The position numbers and the translations under genes are program-made. Under the pieces are notes generated by a model, which did no database searches, had not been told where the DNA came from, and was given only the letters and a program-made list of their open reading frames with translations. A DNA stretch of 64,000 nt from assembly GCF_016744155.1 (NCBI RefSeq), contig NZ_JADGEW010000007.1, positions 101,640 to 165,639 of the forward strand, written 5' to 3'. Numbering within the stretch: the first letter of the stretch is position 1; each line of letters opens with the position of its first letter. Shown piece by piece: positions 45,606-56,247 of this stretch. Origin of the DNA: Amphritea sp. Lineage in GTDB: Bacteria; Pseudomonadota; Gammaproteobacteria; Pseudomonadales; Balneatricaceae.

Positions 45606-46790
45606 ATGACGTTGGCAGAACGCTGGTTGTTACCAGACGGCGTCAAAGAGGTGCTACCGCCTCAGGCACAACAGGTAGAGTCGGCGCGCCGCCGGTTATT
45701 GAATCTGTACGATAGCTGGGGTTATGAGTTAGTCATGACGCCGCTGATTGAGCATCTTGATTCTTTATTGGTAGGTGTAGGTCGCGATCTGGAACTGAAT
45801 ACTTTTAAAGTGACAGACCAGTTAACGGGGCGGATGTTGGGTGTTCGTGCTGATATTACGCAGCAGGTTGCTCGTATTGATGCAAATCGTTTGACCCATC
45901 AAGGGCCTGTTCGTTTTTGTTACTGTAGTACGGTATTGCATACTCTTCCGGCAAATCCCCTGGCTTCGCGTAATCCGCTGCAGGTGGGTGCTGAGCTGTT
46001 TGGTCATTCTGGTGTTGCCAGCGATGTTGAAATCATCTCGCTGATGGTTGAAACCCTGAATGCGATGCAGGTGAATCGGGAGCTGAGTCTGGATCTAGGT
46101 CATGTGGGCATATATCGCGGCTTGATCGGTGGCGCTGCTTTGAGTGCGGATCAGGAAGCAGAGTATTTTGAGCTACTGCAGCGTAAGGATCTGCCAGAGA
46201 TTGCGTTTTTTCTGGAGCAGTCCGATCTGACAGATGTTGTTAAGACTTATTTGGCGGTATTGCCAACATTGCATGGTGGTCGTGAAGTGCTGCAGCAGGC
46301 GCGTGACTGCTTTGCTGATGTTGATGAATCGATTATTGAAGCGCTGGATTATCTTGATGCCCTGGCTGCACGGATTTCTAGTCGCTACCCGCAACTGGAT
46401 CTTTATTTCGATCTGAGTGAGCTGCGGGGCTATAACTATCACACCGGTGTTGTGTTTGCCGCTTATGTTCCTGCATTTGGGCAAGCGGTGGCTAAGGGTG
46501 GTCGTTATGATGAAGTGGGGCGTGACTTTGGTCGTGCCCGTCCGGCAACCGGGTTTAGTGCGGATCTGAAAACTCTAGTGGAGTTGTCTGTTTCTAAGGA
46601 AGAGTCGGCGCGTAAGAACGTGCTGGTGCCGGTTACTGATAATGCAGCAGCAATGGACGCTGTGGCTGAATTGAGAGCTCAGGGTGAGCGTGTTGTCCAG
46701 TTGTTGGATGAGGCTGTTGTGGAAGATCAGCAGCAGTTTACTCATCAGTTGGTGCAGCAGGATGGAGCTTGGGTTCTCGAGAGCCTGTAA
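45606..46790 (+). CDS. hisZ: ATP phosphoribosyltransferase regulatory subunit HisZ
   Basis: A 394-residue catalytically inactive relative of histidyl-tRNA synthetase that, with a short-form HisG, makes the first enzyme of histidine synthesis. The HisRS-like core is visible (LPDGVKEVLPPQA, FKVTDQLTGRMLGVRADITQQ, ELRGYNYHTGVVFAAY, VAKGGRYDEVG). The C-terminal anticodon-binding domain is reduced to about 70 residues. It is distinct from the true hisS at 59163. Its presence implies a short HisG elsewhere in the genome (inference). Confidence 0.95.
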   Translation: MTLAERWLLPDGVKEVLPPQAQQVESARRRLLNLYDSWGYELVMTPLIEHLDSLLVGVGRDLELNTFKVTDQLTGRMLGVRADITQQVARIDANRLTHQGPVRFCYCSTVLHTLPANPLASRNPLQVGAELFGHSGVASDVEIISLMVETLNAMQVNRELSLDLGHVGIYRGLIGGAALSADQEAEYFELLQRKDLPEIAFFLEQSDLTDVVKTYLAVLPTLHGGREVLQQARDCFADVDESIIEALDYLDALAARISSRYPQLDLYFDLSELRGYNYHTGVVFAAYVPAFGQAVAKGGRYDEVGRDFGRARPATGFSADLKTLVELSVSKEESARKNVLVPVTDNAAAMDAVAELRAQGERVVQLLDEAVVEDQQQFTHQLVQQDGAWVLESL

Positions 46791-46803
46791 ATTTTTAAGT
46801 TAG

Positions 46804-48120
<1,317 letters not shown>

Positions 48121-48150
48121 GTCCTGGGTTTAGTATAACGGAAAGAGAAA

Positions 48151-48176
48151 GCCCGGCCTGGTGCCGGGTTTTTTTG
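48151..48176 (+). terminator. intrinsic terminator after purA
   Basis: Stem CCCGGC, loop CTGGT, stem GCCGGG, then seven T. Confidence 0.85.
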
Positions 48177-48199
48177 TGCCGTTTTTTCTTCGTGAGAAT

Positions 48200-48227
48200 A
48201 AAAAAAAACCGGGCATAGCCCGGTTTT
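48200..48227 (-). terminator. intrinsic terminator after suhB
   Basis: Stem AAACCGGGC, loop ATA, stem GCCCGGTTT. On the minus strand it is followed by nine T, so it mainly serves suhB. It is paired back-to-back with the purA terminator. Confidence 0.85.
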
Positions 48228-48250
48228 TGTCTTGATATGTGCTGTAGTTT

Positions 48251-49063
48251 TTACTGAGATTTATTGCTCATGGCAGGGCGAATATTCTGCAGTAGGGCTT
48301 TTAGTATTTTCGGATTGCCTGCTACCAGGTTACCTGATGACTTGAAATTATTGTCGCCGGTGAAGTCTGCTAGTAGTCCGCCGGCTTCCTGAATCATCAG
48401 GATGCCTGCTTCCATTTCCCATTGATTCAGGCCGAACTGGAAGAAGCCGTCCAGGCGTCCTGCTGCCGTGTATGCCAGGTTCAATGCTGGTGAGCCACCG
48501 CTGTAAATGCTGCCGCTTTCCAGTGTGATGCTTTTGAAGATCTGCTGGAAGTTGTCCAGGTTCTCTTTATCACTGCTGCGACCAAAGAATCCGCTGCCGA
48601 TCAGGGAGCCGTCAAGCAACTTACGATTGCTGACGCGCAAGCGTTTGCCATTCATCTGTGCGCCTCTGCCGCGACTCGCCGTAAACTCTTCGCCCGTGAT
48701 GGGGTTGAGAATAATGGCGTGTTCAAGCTTGCCGCGCTGATGACAGGCTAGGCTTAAAGCAAAGACTGGCAGAGCGTTAGAGAAGTTTGAAATGCTGTCG
48801 ATAGGATTAACTGTCCAGATTACATCGCAAACCCTGTCTTCAGGTTTATGGGTGCCGGTGTATTCACAGTTGATCTGATGATCGGGGTACGCCTTATGGA
48901 TCGTGTTAACGATAATGCGTTCAGCTTGTGTGCAAGTGTCTTCGAGATATTCGCTAACACTTGCTTGCTCAGATTTGATCAGATCAAGTCGTTCTACTGA
49001 ACGGGTGATCTGTTCACCTGCGGCGCGAGCTCCGCGCAGGGCGATATTAACCATCGGTTGCAT
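48251..49063 (-). CDS. suhB: SuhB-like inositol-monophosphatase-family protein, catalytic residues replaced
   Basis: A 270-residue SuhB homologue. In E. coli SuhB (267 residues) is both an inositol monophosphatase and a Nus factor for rRNA antitermination. The fold and many family segments are kept (MQPMVNIALRGARAAGEQI, ASRGRGAQMNGKRL, QEAGGLLADFTG, AGNPKILKALL). The metal site is not: D-P-x-D-G-T reads N86-P-I-D-S-I-S, W-D reads W215-E216, the conserved VD of TEVD reads TC, and the EE pair reads C66-E67. Loss of phosphatase activity is therefore likely, leaving the RNA polymerase/NusA role (inference). The longer frame to 49117 is rejected: it overlaps a TATAAT at 49097-49102, and the family start is MQPM. 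Divergent from trmJ. Confidence 0.88.
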   Translation of the reverse strand: MQPMVNIALRGARAAGEQITRSVERLDLIKSEQASVSEYLEDTCTQAERIIVNTIHKAYPDHQINCEYTGTHKPEDRVCDVIWTVNPIDSISNFSNALPVFALSLACHQRGKLEHAIILNPITGEEFTASRGRGAQMNGKRLRVSNRKLLDGSLIGSGFFGRSSDKENLDNFQQIFKSITLESGSIYSGGSPALNLAYTAAGRLDGFFQFGLNQWEMEAGILMIQEAGGLLADFTGDNNFKSSGNLVAGNPKILKALLQNIRPAMSNKSQ

Positions 49064-49194
49064 CTGTAAAATACCAATAAGGGAACCAAAGCGGGCATTA
49101 TACAAAACAGTTGCCATATAAAGAACCGTTCGGGATTAATAGTTGGTAATTATCTGGTAAAATAGCGGCCTTTTTTAATGCGGGCGAGTTAAAG

Positions 49195-49929
49195 ATGCTG
49201 AAAAACATCCGAATTGTACTGGTTAACACCTCTCATCCAGGCAATATTGGTGCGGCGGCCAGGGCGATGAAAAACATGGGTTTGTCTGATCTGTGTTTGG
49301 TTGAGCCGAGAAAGTTTCCACATCGGGATGCTGATGCCCGTGCGGCTGGTGCTACAGATGTTCTGGAAAACGCGCAAGTGGTTGATAATCTAGATCAGGC
49401 GTTGAGTGATTGCCAGTTAGTTGTCGGGGCCAGTGCTCGCAGCCGAACGATTCCATGGCCGATCGTTAATCCGCGAGAACTTGCGGCTATTGTTGAGCCG
49501 TTGTCTGAGGATGTCCGCGTTGCGGTGCTCTTTGGTCGGGAGGATCGAGGGTTAACTAATGATGAGCTGCAGCGGTGTCATCATCATGTTCATATTCCGG
49601 TTAATGAGGAGTTTAGTTCGCTCAATATTGCGGCAGCCGTTCAGGTGATTACTTATGAGCTTCGGATGTCTAAGGTATTGGGGGCTGATGAGGCAAGGCC
49701 TCAGTGGGGAACGGAATGGGATGTTGAGCTGGCAGATAATGGTGAGCTTGAGCGGTTGTTTGATCATCTTGAAGAAACTTTGACTGATGTGGAGTTTCTT
49801 GATCCGGAAAAACCAAGAAACTTAATGCCCAGATTGCGTCGGCTTTTCTTAAGAGCGCTCCCGGATAAAATTGAGGTTAATATTCTGCGAGGAATGCTGA
49901 CTGCAATTCAGAAGTGTAATCGTCGCTGA
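49195..49929 (+). CDS. trmJ: tRNA (cytidine/uridine-2'-O)-methyltransferase TrmJ
   Basis: A 244-residue SPOUT-class enzyme that 2'-O-methylates position 32 of tRNAs using SAM. It opens NIRIVLVNTSHPGNIGAAARAMKNMG. The knot motifs are AVLFGREDRGLTNDEL near 110-125 and EFSSLNIAAAVQVITYEL near 140-157. It is divergent from suhB and upstream of iscR. The cysE gene that often lies between trmJ and iscR in Pseudomonas-type genomes is absent. Confidence 0.95.
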   Translation: MLKNIRIVLVNTSHPGNIGAAARAMKNMGLSDLCLVEPRKFPHRDADARAAGATDVLENAQVVDNLDQALSDCQLVVGASARSRTIPWPIVNPRELAAIVEPLSEDVRVAVLFGREDRGLTNDELQRCHHHVHIPVNEEFSSLNIAAAVQVITYELRMSKVLGADEARPQWGTEWDVELADNGELERLFDHLEETLTDVEFLDPEKPRNLMPRLRRLFLRALPDKIEVNILRGMLTAIQKCNRR

Positions 49930-49985
49930 TTCGGTACTATTCGAGATTGGTGTGGACGAAGTAACATTGTTTATTATGGGGTTAT

Positions 49986-50035
49986 AAAGTTGACTGTTTT
50001 AGTTGGTTAAATAGTTGACCAAAAAGGTTGGTTAT
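49986..50035 (+). promoter_or_regulatory. two tandem IscR type-1 sites upstream of iscR
   Basis: Site 1 (49986-50010): AAAGTTGACT-N5-AGTTGGTTAA. Site 2 (50011-50035): ATAGTTGACC-N5-GGTTGGTTAT. Both resemble the IscR type-1 consensus ATASYYGACT-N5-AGTCRRSTAT and abut exactly at 25-bp spacing. Binding by [2Fe-2S]-IscR, giving autorepression, is inferred from E. coli. Confidence 0.75.
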
Positions 50036-50043
50036 TGCATAAT
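50015..50043 (+). promoter_or_regulatory. iscR: iscR operon promoter
   Basis: -35 TTGACC (50015-50020) and -10 CATAAT (50038-50043), spaced by 17 bp. The -35 lies inside the second IscR site, so bound IscR would block polymerase. Confidence 0.7.
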
Positions 50044-50088
50044 GCTTGCAGCTTCGTCGCAGGACGAAAAAGATAAAGAGGCTAAGCG

Positions 50089-50574
50089 ATGCGATTAACA
50101 ACAAAAGGCCGGTATGCGGTAACAGCGATGCTCGATCTGGCAATACATGCTGGTAACGGGCCGGTAAGTCTGGCAGATATCTCCGAGAGACAGGGTATCT
50201 CCCTTTCCTATCTCGAGCAGTTGTTTGCAAAACTGCGCCGTAATGAACTGGTACGAAGTGTACGTGGACCTGGTGGTGGATACCAGCTTAACCGCGAGCA
50301 GCAAGATATAGATGTAGCTCAGGTGATCGATGCGGTCAATGAATCAGTTGATGCCACTGGCTGTGGGCACACGGGTAGTTGTCAGGATGGTAATATATGT
50401 CTTACCCATCACTTGTGGTGCGACCTGAGTAGTCAGATTCATGATTTTTTAAGTAAGATAAGTCTGGCTGACCTTATGGCGAGAAAAGATGTTCGATCTG
50501 TGGCAGAGCGTCAGAATCGTGGGCATAATGCGTCGTTTGAAGATTCATTGATTTCAGCAAAAGTAACCGTCTGA
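50089..50574 (+). CDS. iscR: Fe-S cluster regulator IscR
   Basis: A 161-residue Rrf2-family repressor that senses Fe-S supply. The winged helix covers about 1-65 ([20 protein letters not shown]). Cluster ligands Cys92, Cys98, Cys104 and His107 match E. coli IscR exactly. It heads the isc operon; two IscR-type sites overlap its promoter. iscS follows after 34 bp. Confidence 0.97.
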   Translation: MRLTTKGRYAVTAMLDLAIHAGNGPVSLADISERQGISLSYLEQLFAKLRRNELVRSVRGPGGGYQLNREQQDIDVAQVIDAVNESVDATGCGHTGSCQDGNICLTHHLWCDLSSQIHDFLSKISLADLMARKDVRSVAERQNRGHNASFEDSLISAKVTV

Positions 50575-50608
50575 CCTTTTGGTTCAGTTTTTTGGAGAAG
50601 TATAGATA

Positions 50609-51823
50609 ATGAAATTACCAATCTACTTTGATTATTCCGCAACGACCCCGGTTGATCCTCGGGTTGCGGAAAAGATGATTGAGTGTCTCACAATGGACGG
50701 TAATTTCGGTAACCCGGCATCCCGTTCACACCTGTATGGCTGGAAAGCTGAAGAAGCTGTTGAAACAGCTCGTCGCCAGGTTGCTGATTTGCTTAATGCT
50801 GATCCACGCGAGATCGTCTGGACCTCCGGTGCGACAGAGTCTGATAACCTGGCTATTAAAGGTGTTGCTCACTTCTATCAAAAGAAGGGTAAGCACATCA
50901 TTACGTCCAAGATTGAGCATAAGGCGGTACTGGATACCTGTCGTCAGTTAGAGCGTGAAGGTTTTGAGGTGACTTATCTGGACCCGGATAAGGATGGCAT
51001 TATACAGCCTCAGGCAATTGCTGATGCGCTGCGTGATGACACTATTCTGGTTTCAGTAATGCACGTGAATAACGAAATTGGTGTGATCAATGATATCGCA
51101 GCTATCGGTGAGATTACCCGGGCTAAAGGTGTCTTGTTCCATGTCGATGCAGCGCAGAGTGCTGGCAAAGTAGAGATTGATATTGCGGCAATGAAAGTTG
51201 ATCTGCTCTCTCTTTCTGCTCATAAGATGTATGGCCCGAAAGGTATGGGGGTGCTTTACGTACGTCGTAAGCCGCGGGTACGTCTGGAAGCGCAGATGCA
51301 TGGTGGTGGTCATGAGCGTGGTATGCGTTCTGGCACACTCGCGACACATCAGATAGTTGGTATGGGCGAAGCTGCTGCAATCGCTAAGGCTGAGATGCAT
51401 CAAGAGCATGAACGCATTACTACTCTGCGGAAACGTTTTTGGGATGGTCTTACTGGTATGGAAGAGATCTTTCTGAACGGTTCTGAGGGGCAGCGCTATA
51501 TTGGCAATATGAATGTCAGCTTTAACTATGTTGAAGGCGAGTCATTGCTGATGTCTTTGAAAGATCTGGCGGTCTCATCGGGTTCTGCCTGTACATCGGC
51601 GAGCCTTGAGCCTTCCTATGTGTTGCGAGCGTTAGGGTTGAGTGATGAGATGGCGCATAGTTCTATTCGCTTCTCCATTGGTCGCTTTACGACAGAGCAG
51701 GATATTGATGAAGCTGTTGCTGAGATTCGCACAGCAGTAAGTAAGCTCCGTGAGCTATCTCCGTTGTGGGATATGTTTAAAGACGGTGTGGATTTAAGCA
51801 AAGTTGAATGGGTTCACCACTAA
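50609..51823 (+). CDS. iscS: cysteine desulfurase IscS
   Basis: A 404-residue PLP enzyme releasing sulfur from cysteine for Fe-S clusters, thiolated tRNAs and other pathways. The PLP lysine lies in [11 protein letters not shown] near 202-212. The persulfide Cys328 is in [17 protein letters not shown], the same position as in E. coli. The C-terminal tail [19 protein letters not shown] is the IscU-docking end. Confidence 0.98.
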   Translation: MKLPIYFDYSATTPVDPRVAEKMIECLTMDGNFGNPASRSHLYGWKAEEAVETARRQVADLLNADPREIVWTSGATESDNLAIKGVAHFYQKKGKHIITSKIEHKAVLDTCRQLEREGFEVTYLDPDKDGIIQPQAIADALRDDTILVSVMHVNNEIGVINDIAAIGEITRAKGVLFHVDAAQSAGKVEIDIAAMKVDLLSLSAHKMYGPKGMGVLYVRRKPRVRLEAQMHGGGHERGMRSGTLATHQIVGMGEAAAIAKAEMHQEHERITTLRKRFWDGLTGMEEIFLNGSEGQRYIGNMNVSFNYVEGESLLMSLKDLAVSSGSACTSASLEPSYVLRALGLSDEMAHSSIRFSIGRFTTEQDIDEAVAEIRTAVSKLRELSPLWDMFKDGVDLSKVEWVHH

Positions 51824-51857
51824 ATATTTAGTGGGGAAACCGCTTTAGGAGGTCGTT

Positions 51858-52244
51858 ATGGCTTATAGTGAACAAGTTATCGATCATTACGAGAACCCTC
51901 GTAATGTCGGCAAGATGAATGATTCAGATGAAAATGTTGGTACCGGTATGGTGGGAGCGCCTGCCTGTGGTGATGTTATGCGTCTGCAGATTAAAGTCAG
52001 TGATGAGGGTATCATTGAAGATGCTAAGTTCAAGACCTACGGCTGCGGTTCAGCAATAGCTTCAAGCTCGCTGGTAACAGAGTGGGTTAAGGGTATGAGT
52101 CTTGATGAAGCCCAAGAGCTAAAGAATACTACAATTGCAGAAGAACTGGCGTTGCCGCCGGTTAAGATTCACTGCTCGGTTTTGGCAGAAGATGCTATTA
52201 AAGCAGCGGTTGCTGACTATAAAGAGAAGCGGGCTAAGAAGTAA
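51858..52244 (+). CDS. iscU: Fe-S scaffold IscU
   Basis: A 128-residue scaffold on which [2Fe-2S] clusters are assembled. Cys37, Asp39, Cys63 and Cys106 are the conserved ligands (PACGD, YGCGSA, HCSVLA). LPPVK at 99-103 is the HscA recognition motif. AGGAGG precedes the ATG by about 6 bases, one of the strongest ribosome-binding sites in the window. Confidence 0.98.
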   Translation: MAYSEQVIDHYENPRNVGKMNDSDENVGTGMVGAPACGDVMRLQIKVSDEGIIEDAKFKTYGCGSAIASSSLVTEWVKGMSLDEAQELKNTTIAEELALPPVKIHCSVLAEDAIKAAVADYKEKRAKK

Positions 52245-52280
52245 TAACTGAGCTCAGGGCTCAACGGAGTAAGCGGATTC

Positions 52281-52604
52281 ATGGCAATTACAATGACACC
52301 TGCTGCGTCTCAGCATGTTAGCAAATATTTACAGTCCAGAGGGCATGGGCTGGGTATACGTTTGGGTGTGCGTACTTCAGGCTGCTCAGGCATGGCTTAT
52401 GTGCTGGAATTTGTTGACGACACCCAGGATGAAGATGAGGTGTTTGAGACCGAAGGTGTTAAAGTGATTATTGATCCGAAAAGTCTTCTATATCTTGATG
52501 GTACAGAATTAGACTTTGTTAAAGAGGGTCTTAACGAAGGGTTTAAATTTATTAATCCTAACGTTAAAAATGAGTGCGGATGCGGCGAAAGCTTTAACAT
52601 TTGA
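52281..52604 (+). CDS. iscA: A-type Fe-S carrier IscA
   Basis: A 107-residue A-type carrier passing clusters to apo-proteins. The three ligand cysteines Cys35 (TSGCSG), Cys99 and Cys101 (ECGCGESF) are at family positions. It is the fourth gene of the operon; hscB follows after 28 bp. Confidence 0.97.
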   Translation: MAITMTPAASQHVSKYLQSRGHGLGIRLGVRTSGCSGMAYVLEFVDDTQDEDEVFETEGVKVIIDPKSLLYLDGTELDFVKEGLNEGFKFINPNVKNECGCGESFNI

Positions 52605-52632
52605 GTTCCTATCTTCTTTATCTGCTGGCTAT

Positions 52633-53175
52633 ATGATGGATATTACCCAGAACTATTTCGAATTTTTAGCTCTGCCGGTGACTTACCAGCTAGATCTACA
52701 ATCGTTATCTGAACGAAGCCGGGAGCTGCAAAAAACGCTGCACCCGGATCGTTTTGCTCATCTTTCGGATCGGGAGCGCAGGCTCTCGGTGCAATATACT
52801 GCTTATCTTAATGAAGCGGTGTCTACTCTGAAAAGTCCCCTGACTCGTGCTCAGTATTTGTTGAAAATGGAAGGTATTGATACTTTCTCTGAAACGCAGG
52901 TTCAACTTGAGCCGATGTTTTTGATGCAGCAGATGGAGCTTAGAGAAGGGCTTGAATCTGTTCGCGAGGCGTCAGATCCTGATGCTGAGCTGATGGCCTT
53001 GCAAGCGACGGTTGATGGTGAGATGAAAGGGTTGCGTAGTCAGTTTGATGGTTTCTATCAACAATCCACTCCAACCTCCCTTGATGCTGCCGCTGTCTGT
53101 GTCAGAAAAATGCAGTTTATTGATAAACTGGGCCGTGAAATTGAGGCTCTGGAAGATCAACTTTTCGATGAATAA
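52633..53175 (+). CDS. hscB: Fe-S co-chaperone HscB
   Basis: A 180-residue J-type co-chaperone delivering IscU to HscA. The J domain has HPDRF (KTLHPDRFAHLSDRE) near 38-42; the C-terminal three-helix domain binds IscU. The frame is open from inside iscA, but family N-termini begin MDxx-YFxLFxLP, so ATG 52633 (or the next codon, 52636) is chosen. The ribosome-binding site is weak, suggesting coupling to iscA translation (inference). Confidence 0.94.
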   Translation: MMDITQNYFEFLALPVTYQLDLQSLSERSRELQKTLHPDRFAHLSDRERRLSVQYTAYLNEAVSTLKSPLTRAQYLLKMEGIDTFSETQVQLEPMFLMQQMELREGLESVREASDPDAELMALQATVDGEMKGLRSQFDGFYQQSTPTSLDAAAVCVRKMQFIDKLGREIEALEDQLFDE

Positions 53176-53181
53176 ATAAAT

Positions 53182-55056
53182 ATGGCGTTATTGCAGATTG
53201 CAGAACCGGGACAGAGTCCTGAGCCCCATCAGCGAAAGCTGGCGGTAGGCATTGATTTAGGTACAACTAATTCGCTTGTTGCTTCCGTCCGCAGTGGCGA
53301 GGCAGCCACTTTGCCGGATGAAGGGGGTAGTCACCTGTTGCCCTCTGTTGTGCGTTATACCGATCAGGGGGTTGTTGTTGGGCAGGCTGCTTTGGCGCAA
53401 GCTTCGGTTGACCCTTTCAATACCATTATGTCCGTTAAGCGATTGATGGGCCGTGGCGCGGTAGATCTGAAGGGCCTACAGGGTGAGGCGGTCTACCGTT
53501 TTGCTGATACTGACGGTGGTATGCCTTATCTGCAGACGGTTGCCGGTGATAAAAGTCCTGTAGAAATCTCAGCGGAGATTCTTAAAACGCTTAAGGCCCG
53601 TGCCCGGGCTTCTCTGGAAGGAGAGTTGGAGGGCGCGGTGATTACCGTGCCGGCTTATTTTGATGATGCTCAGCGCCAGGCAACTAAAGATGCGGCCCAG
53701 CTTGCTGGAATAAAAGTACTGCGTCTGCTGAATGAGCCGACTGCCGCAGCAGTGGCCTACGGTTTGGATCAGGGTGCTGAGGGTGTTATCGCCGTTTATG
53801 ACTTAGGTGGTGGTACTTTTGATATATCCGTTTTGCGGCTCAATAAAGGTGTTTTTGAAGTTCTTTCTACCGGAGGTGATAGTGCCTTGGGGGGGGATGA
53901 TTTTGATCTGGCGCTTGCGCAGTGGTTTTTGCAGCAACTAGGCGGCGCTGAAGTGATTGCTGGTGAGTCTCGTTACCTGACTGAGAAGGCGCGCTGGACT
54001 AAAGAGCGTCTGACTGAGAATGAAACGGTGGTTGTGGATCTGGACCACGCGGGTCAGAAAGTTTCTTTGGAAGTAACCCGGGAGTTGTTTGATGGGTTAG
54101 TGGAACCGCTGGTCAATAAAACCGTCAGAGCTTGTCGTCGCGCGTTGAGAGATGCTGGCGTGAGTACTGATGAAGTGCTCGAAGTTGTAATGGTTGGCGG
54201 TAGTACCCGGATGCCGGTTGTTCGCGCTCGGGTGGAGCAGTTTTTTGAGCGTCAGCCGCATATTGATATTGATCCGGATCGCGTTGTAGCGGTGGGTGCT
54301 GCGATTCAGGCAGATGTGCTGGCGGGAAATAAACCTGACAGTGAGATGCTGCTGTTGGATGTGCTGCCGCTGTCTTTAGGTCTCGAGACTATGGGTGGAT
54401 TGGCTGAGAAAGTTATTCACCGCAATACATCGATACCTGTTGCACGTGCTCAAGAGTTTACAACTTACCAGGACGGTCAGACCGCAATGATGGTTCATGT
54501 TGTGCAGGGTGAGCGTGAATTGGTTGATGATTGTCGCTCTCTGGCGCAATTTGTTTTGCGCGGGATTCCTCCGATGGCTGCTGGTGCGGCTAAAATTCGG
54601 GTTGCGTTTCAGGTAGATGCCGATGGTCTGTTGAGTGTTTCTGCGAAAGAGCTGTCGACAGGTATTGAAAGTGAAATTCAGGTGAAGCCTTCTTATGGTT
54701 TGGCTGATAATGAGATTGCTGAGATGCTTAAGGCGTCTTACAGTTGTGCTGAAGGAGATATGGCTGCGCGTAACCTGCGTGAACAGCAGGTGGAAGCTGA
54801 TCGCTTGCTTCACTCACTTGAACAGGCTATTTCAGCAGATGGCACGCAATTGTTATCTGAAGAAGAGTTAGTTCACCTGCAAGAACAGATGGTTGTTTTG
54901 TTTAGCCTTCGTAATGGTACAGATTCCGCTTTGATTGAGCAGGGTGTGAAGGTGTTAGCTCAGGTTAGCGACTTCTTTGCTGCTCGACGTATGGATCTGA
55001 GTATTAAGAATGCCCTTAAAGGGCACAGTATTGATGAGATCGAGGGAGATTCCTGA
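53182..55056 (+). CDS. hscA: Fe-S chaperone HscA (Hsp70 family)
   Basis: A 624-residue specialised Hsp70 that drives cluster release from IscU. The ATPase domain covers about 20-385 ([55 protein letters not shown]). The substrate-binding domain is about 390-500 and a helical lid follows. It is 6 bp after hscB and overlaps fdx by one base (TGATG). Confidence 0.97.
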   Translation: MALLQIAEPGQSPEPHQRKLAVGIDLGTTNSLVASVRSGEAATLPDEGGSHLLPSVVRYTDQGVVVGQAALAQASVDPFNTIMSVKRLMGRGAVDLKGLQGEAVYRFADTDGGMPYLQTVAGDKSPVEISAEILKTLKARARASLEGELEGAVITVPAYFDDAQRQATKDAAQLAGIKVLRLLNEPTAAAVAYGLDQGAEGVIAVYDLGGGTFDISVLRLNKGVFEVLSTGGDSALGGDDFDLALAQWFLQQLGGAEVIAGESRYLTEKARWTKERLTENETVVVDLDHAGQKVSLEVTRELFDGLVEPLVNKTVRACRRALRDAGVSTDEVLEVVMVGGSTRMPVVRARVEQFFERQPHIDIDPDRVVAVGAAIQADVLAGNKPDSEMLLLDVLPLSLGLETMGGLAEKVIHRNTSIPVARAQEFTTYQDGQTAMMVHVVQGERELVDDCRSLAQFVLRGIPPMAAGAAKIRVAFQVDADGLLSVSAKELSTGIESEIQVKPSYGLADNEIAEMLKASYSCAEGDMAARNLREQQVEADRLLHSLEQAISADGTQLLSEEELVHLQEQMVVLFSLRNGTDSALIEQGVKVLAQVSDFFAARRMDLSIKNALKGHSIDEIEGDS

Positions 55057-55394
55057 TGCCACAGATTATTATTTTGCCCCATGAAGAGCTTTGTCCGGAC
55101 GGTATGGTGATCGAAGCAGAGGCGGGCGAGACTATCTGTGATGCTGCTTTGCGTGAAGGGATAGAGATAGAGCATGCCTGTGAAAAGTCCTGTGCATGTA
55201 CTACCTGTCATGTGGTTGTGCGTGAAGGGTTTGGTTCGTTAGAAGAGTCCGATGAGCTGGAAGACGATATGCTGGATAAGGCCTGGGGGCTGGAGCCTGA
55301 ATCACGCTTAAGTTGTCAGGCGGTGGTTGCTGATGAAGATATTGTGGTGGAAATACCTAAGTACACCATCAATCAAGTTTCTGAAAGACATTAG
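55056..55394 (+). CDS. fdx: ISC [2Fe-2S] ferredoxin
   Basis: A 112-residue adrenodoxin-type ferredoxin supplying electrons for cluster assembly. Ligands Cys42, Cys48, Cys51 and Cys87 (CEKSCACTTCH and RLSCQA) match E. coli Fdx. It is coupled to hscA by a TGATG junction. Confidence 0.97.
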   Translation: MPQIIILPHEELCPDGMVIEAEAGETICDAALREGIEIEHACEKSCACTTCHVVVREGFGSLEESDELEDDMLDKAWGLEPESRLSCQAVVADEDIVVEIPKYTINQVSERH

Positions 55395-55426
55395 CTTAGC
55401 GCTGAAATCGTTGGTAGGAGATCGCT

Positions 55427-55621
55427 ATGAAGTGGGTAGATGTTTACGATATTGCTATCGAGCTTGATGAAAAGTATCCGGATACTGATCCGTTGACTGT
55501 GAGTTTTCCCGATCTTTATGAGTGGGTTATGGCTCTTGAAGGTTTTGATGATGACCCTGATCGGTGTGGAGAGAAGGTGTTGGAAGGAATTCAAATGGCC
55601 TGGATCGAAGAACGTCAGTGA
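55427..55621 (+). CDS. iscX: Fe-S assembly protein IscX
   Basis: A 64-residue acidic protein (MKWVDVYDIAIELDEKYPD...) that binds IscS and iron and modulates cluster assembly. Length and sequence are typical (E. coli 66). AGGAGATCGCT precedes ATG. It is the last gene of the operon, with a terminator 10 bp on. Confidence 0.96.
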   Translation: MKWVDVYDIAIELDEKYPDTDPLTVSFPDLYEWVMALEGFDDDPDRCGEKVLEGIQMAWIEERQ

Positions 55622-55630
55622 ATGATTGTG

Positions 55631-55656
55631 AAAAAGCCCGCTAATGCGGGCTTTTT
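55631..55656 (+). terminator. intrinsic terminator of the isc operon
   Basis: Stem AAAAAGCCCGC, loop TAAT, stem GCGGGCTTTTT. It separates iscX from ndk. Confidence 0.88.
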
Positions 55657-55786
55657 CATCTCTGGGAGTGCTGTTAAGTGAGCAGGCCTTAGCGTATAAT
55701 TGCGCGTTTTCTTTTTCTAAGAAGCCTGAGACTTTAGTCTGTGGGCTTCGTAATGCCCTGAACTTTATACTGAGGATGAATAGCAC

Positions 55787-56194
55787 ATGGCTATCGAACG
55801 TACTTTTTCTATCATTAAGCCTGATGCAGTAGCAAAAAATGTTATTGGTAAAATCGTTTCTCGCTTTGAGTCTAACAGCTTAAAAATTGTTGAGATGCAG
55901 CTGAAGCAGTTGTCTCGTGAAGAAGCTGAAGGTTTCTACGCTGAGCATAAAGAACGCCCTTTCTTTGGTGATTTGGTTGAGTTCATGACCTCTGGTCCTG
56001 TTGTTGTTCAAGTGCTGGAAGGTGAGAACGCAATCGCCCTGAACCGCGAGCTGATGGGTGCTACTAACCCACAGGAAGCTGCTGAAGGTACTATTCGCCG
56101 TGATTTCGCTCAGTCAATTGATGCAAATGCTGTACACGGTTCTGACTCTGCTGCGTCTGCAGAGCGCGAGATTGCTTACTTCTTCGGTAAGTAA
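55787..56194 (+). CDS. ndk: nucleoside-diphosphate kinase
   Basis: A 135-residue enzyme balancing NTP pools by phosphate transfer through His117 (NAVHGSDS). [18 protein letters not shown] is the canonical N-terminus. It is somewhat shorter than the E. coli protein (143) at the C-terminus, which ends AYFFGK. GAGGATGAATAGCAC precedes the ATG. It begins the run to der. Confidence 0.97.
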   Translation: MAIERTFSIIKPDAVAKNVIGKIVSRFESNSLKIVEMQLKQLSREEAEGFYAEHKERPFFGDLVEFMTSGPVVVQVLEGENAIALNRELMGATNPQEAAEGTIRRDFAQSIDANAVHGSDSAASAEREIAYFFGK

Positions 56195-56247
56195 TCCCTG
56201 CGGGCCGCTATTTGGCGGCCCGTCATTTCATGAAAGTTGAGGCCGTT

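Noticed and set aside
45606..46790. A second histidyl-tRNA synthetase gene
   Set aside because: The protein lacks the HisRS C-terminal domain and sits before purA like hisZ; the true hisS is at 59163.
49064..49117. An 18-residue N-terminal extension of SuhB
   Set aside because: The extra codons cover a TATAAT hexamer, have no family counterpart, and the SuhB start MQPM lies at 49063.
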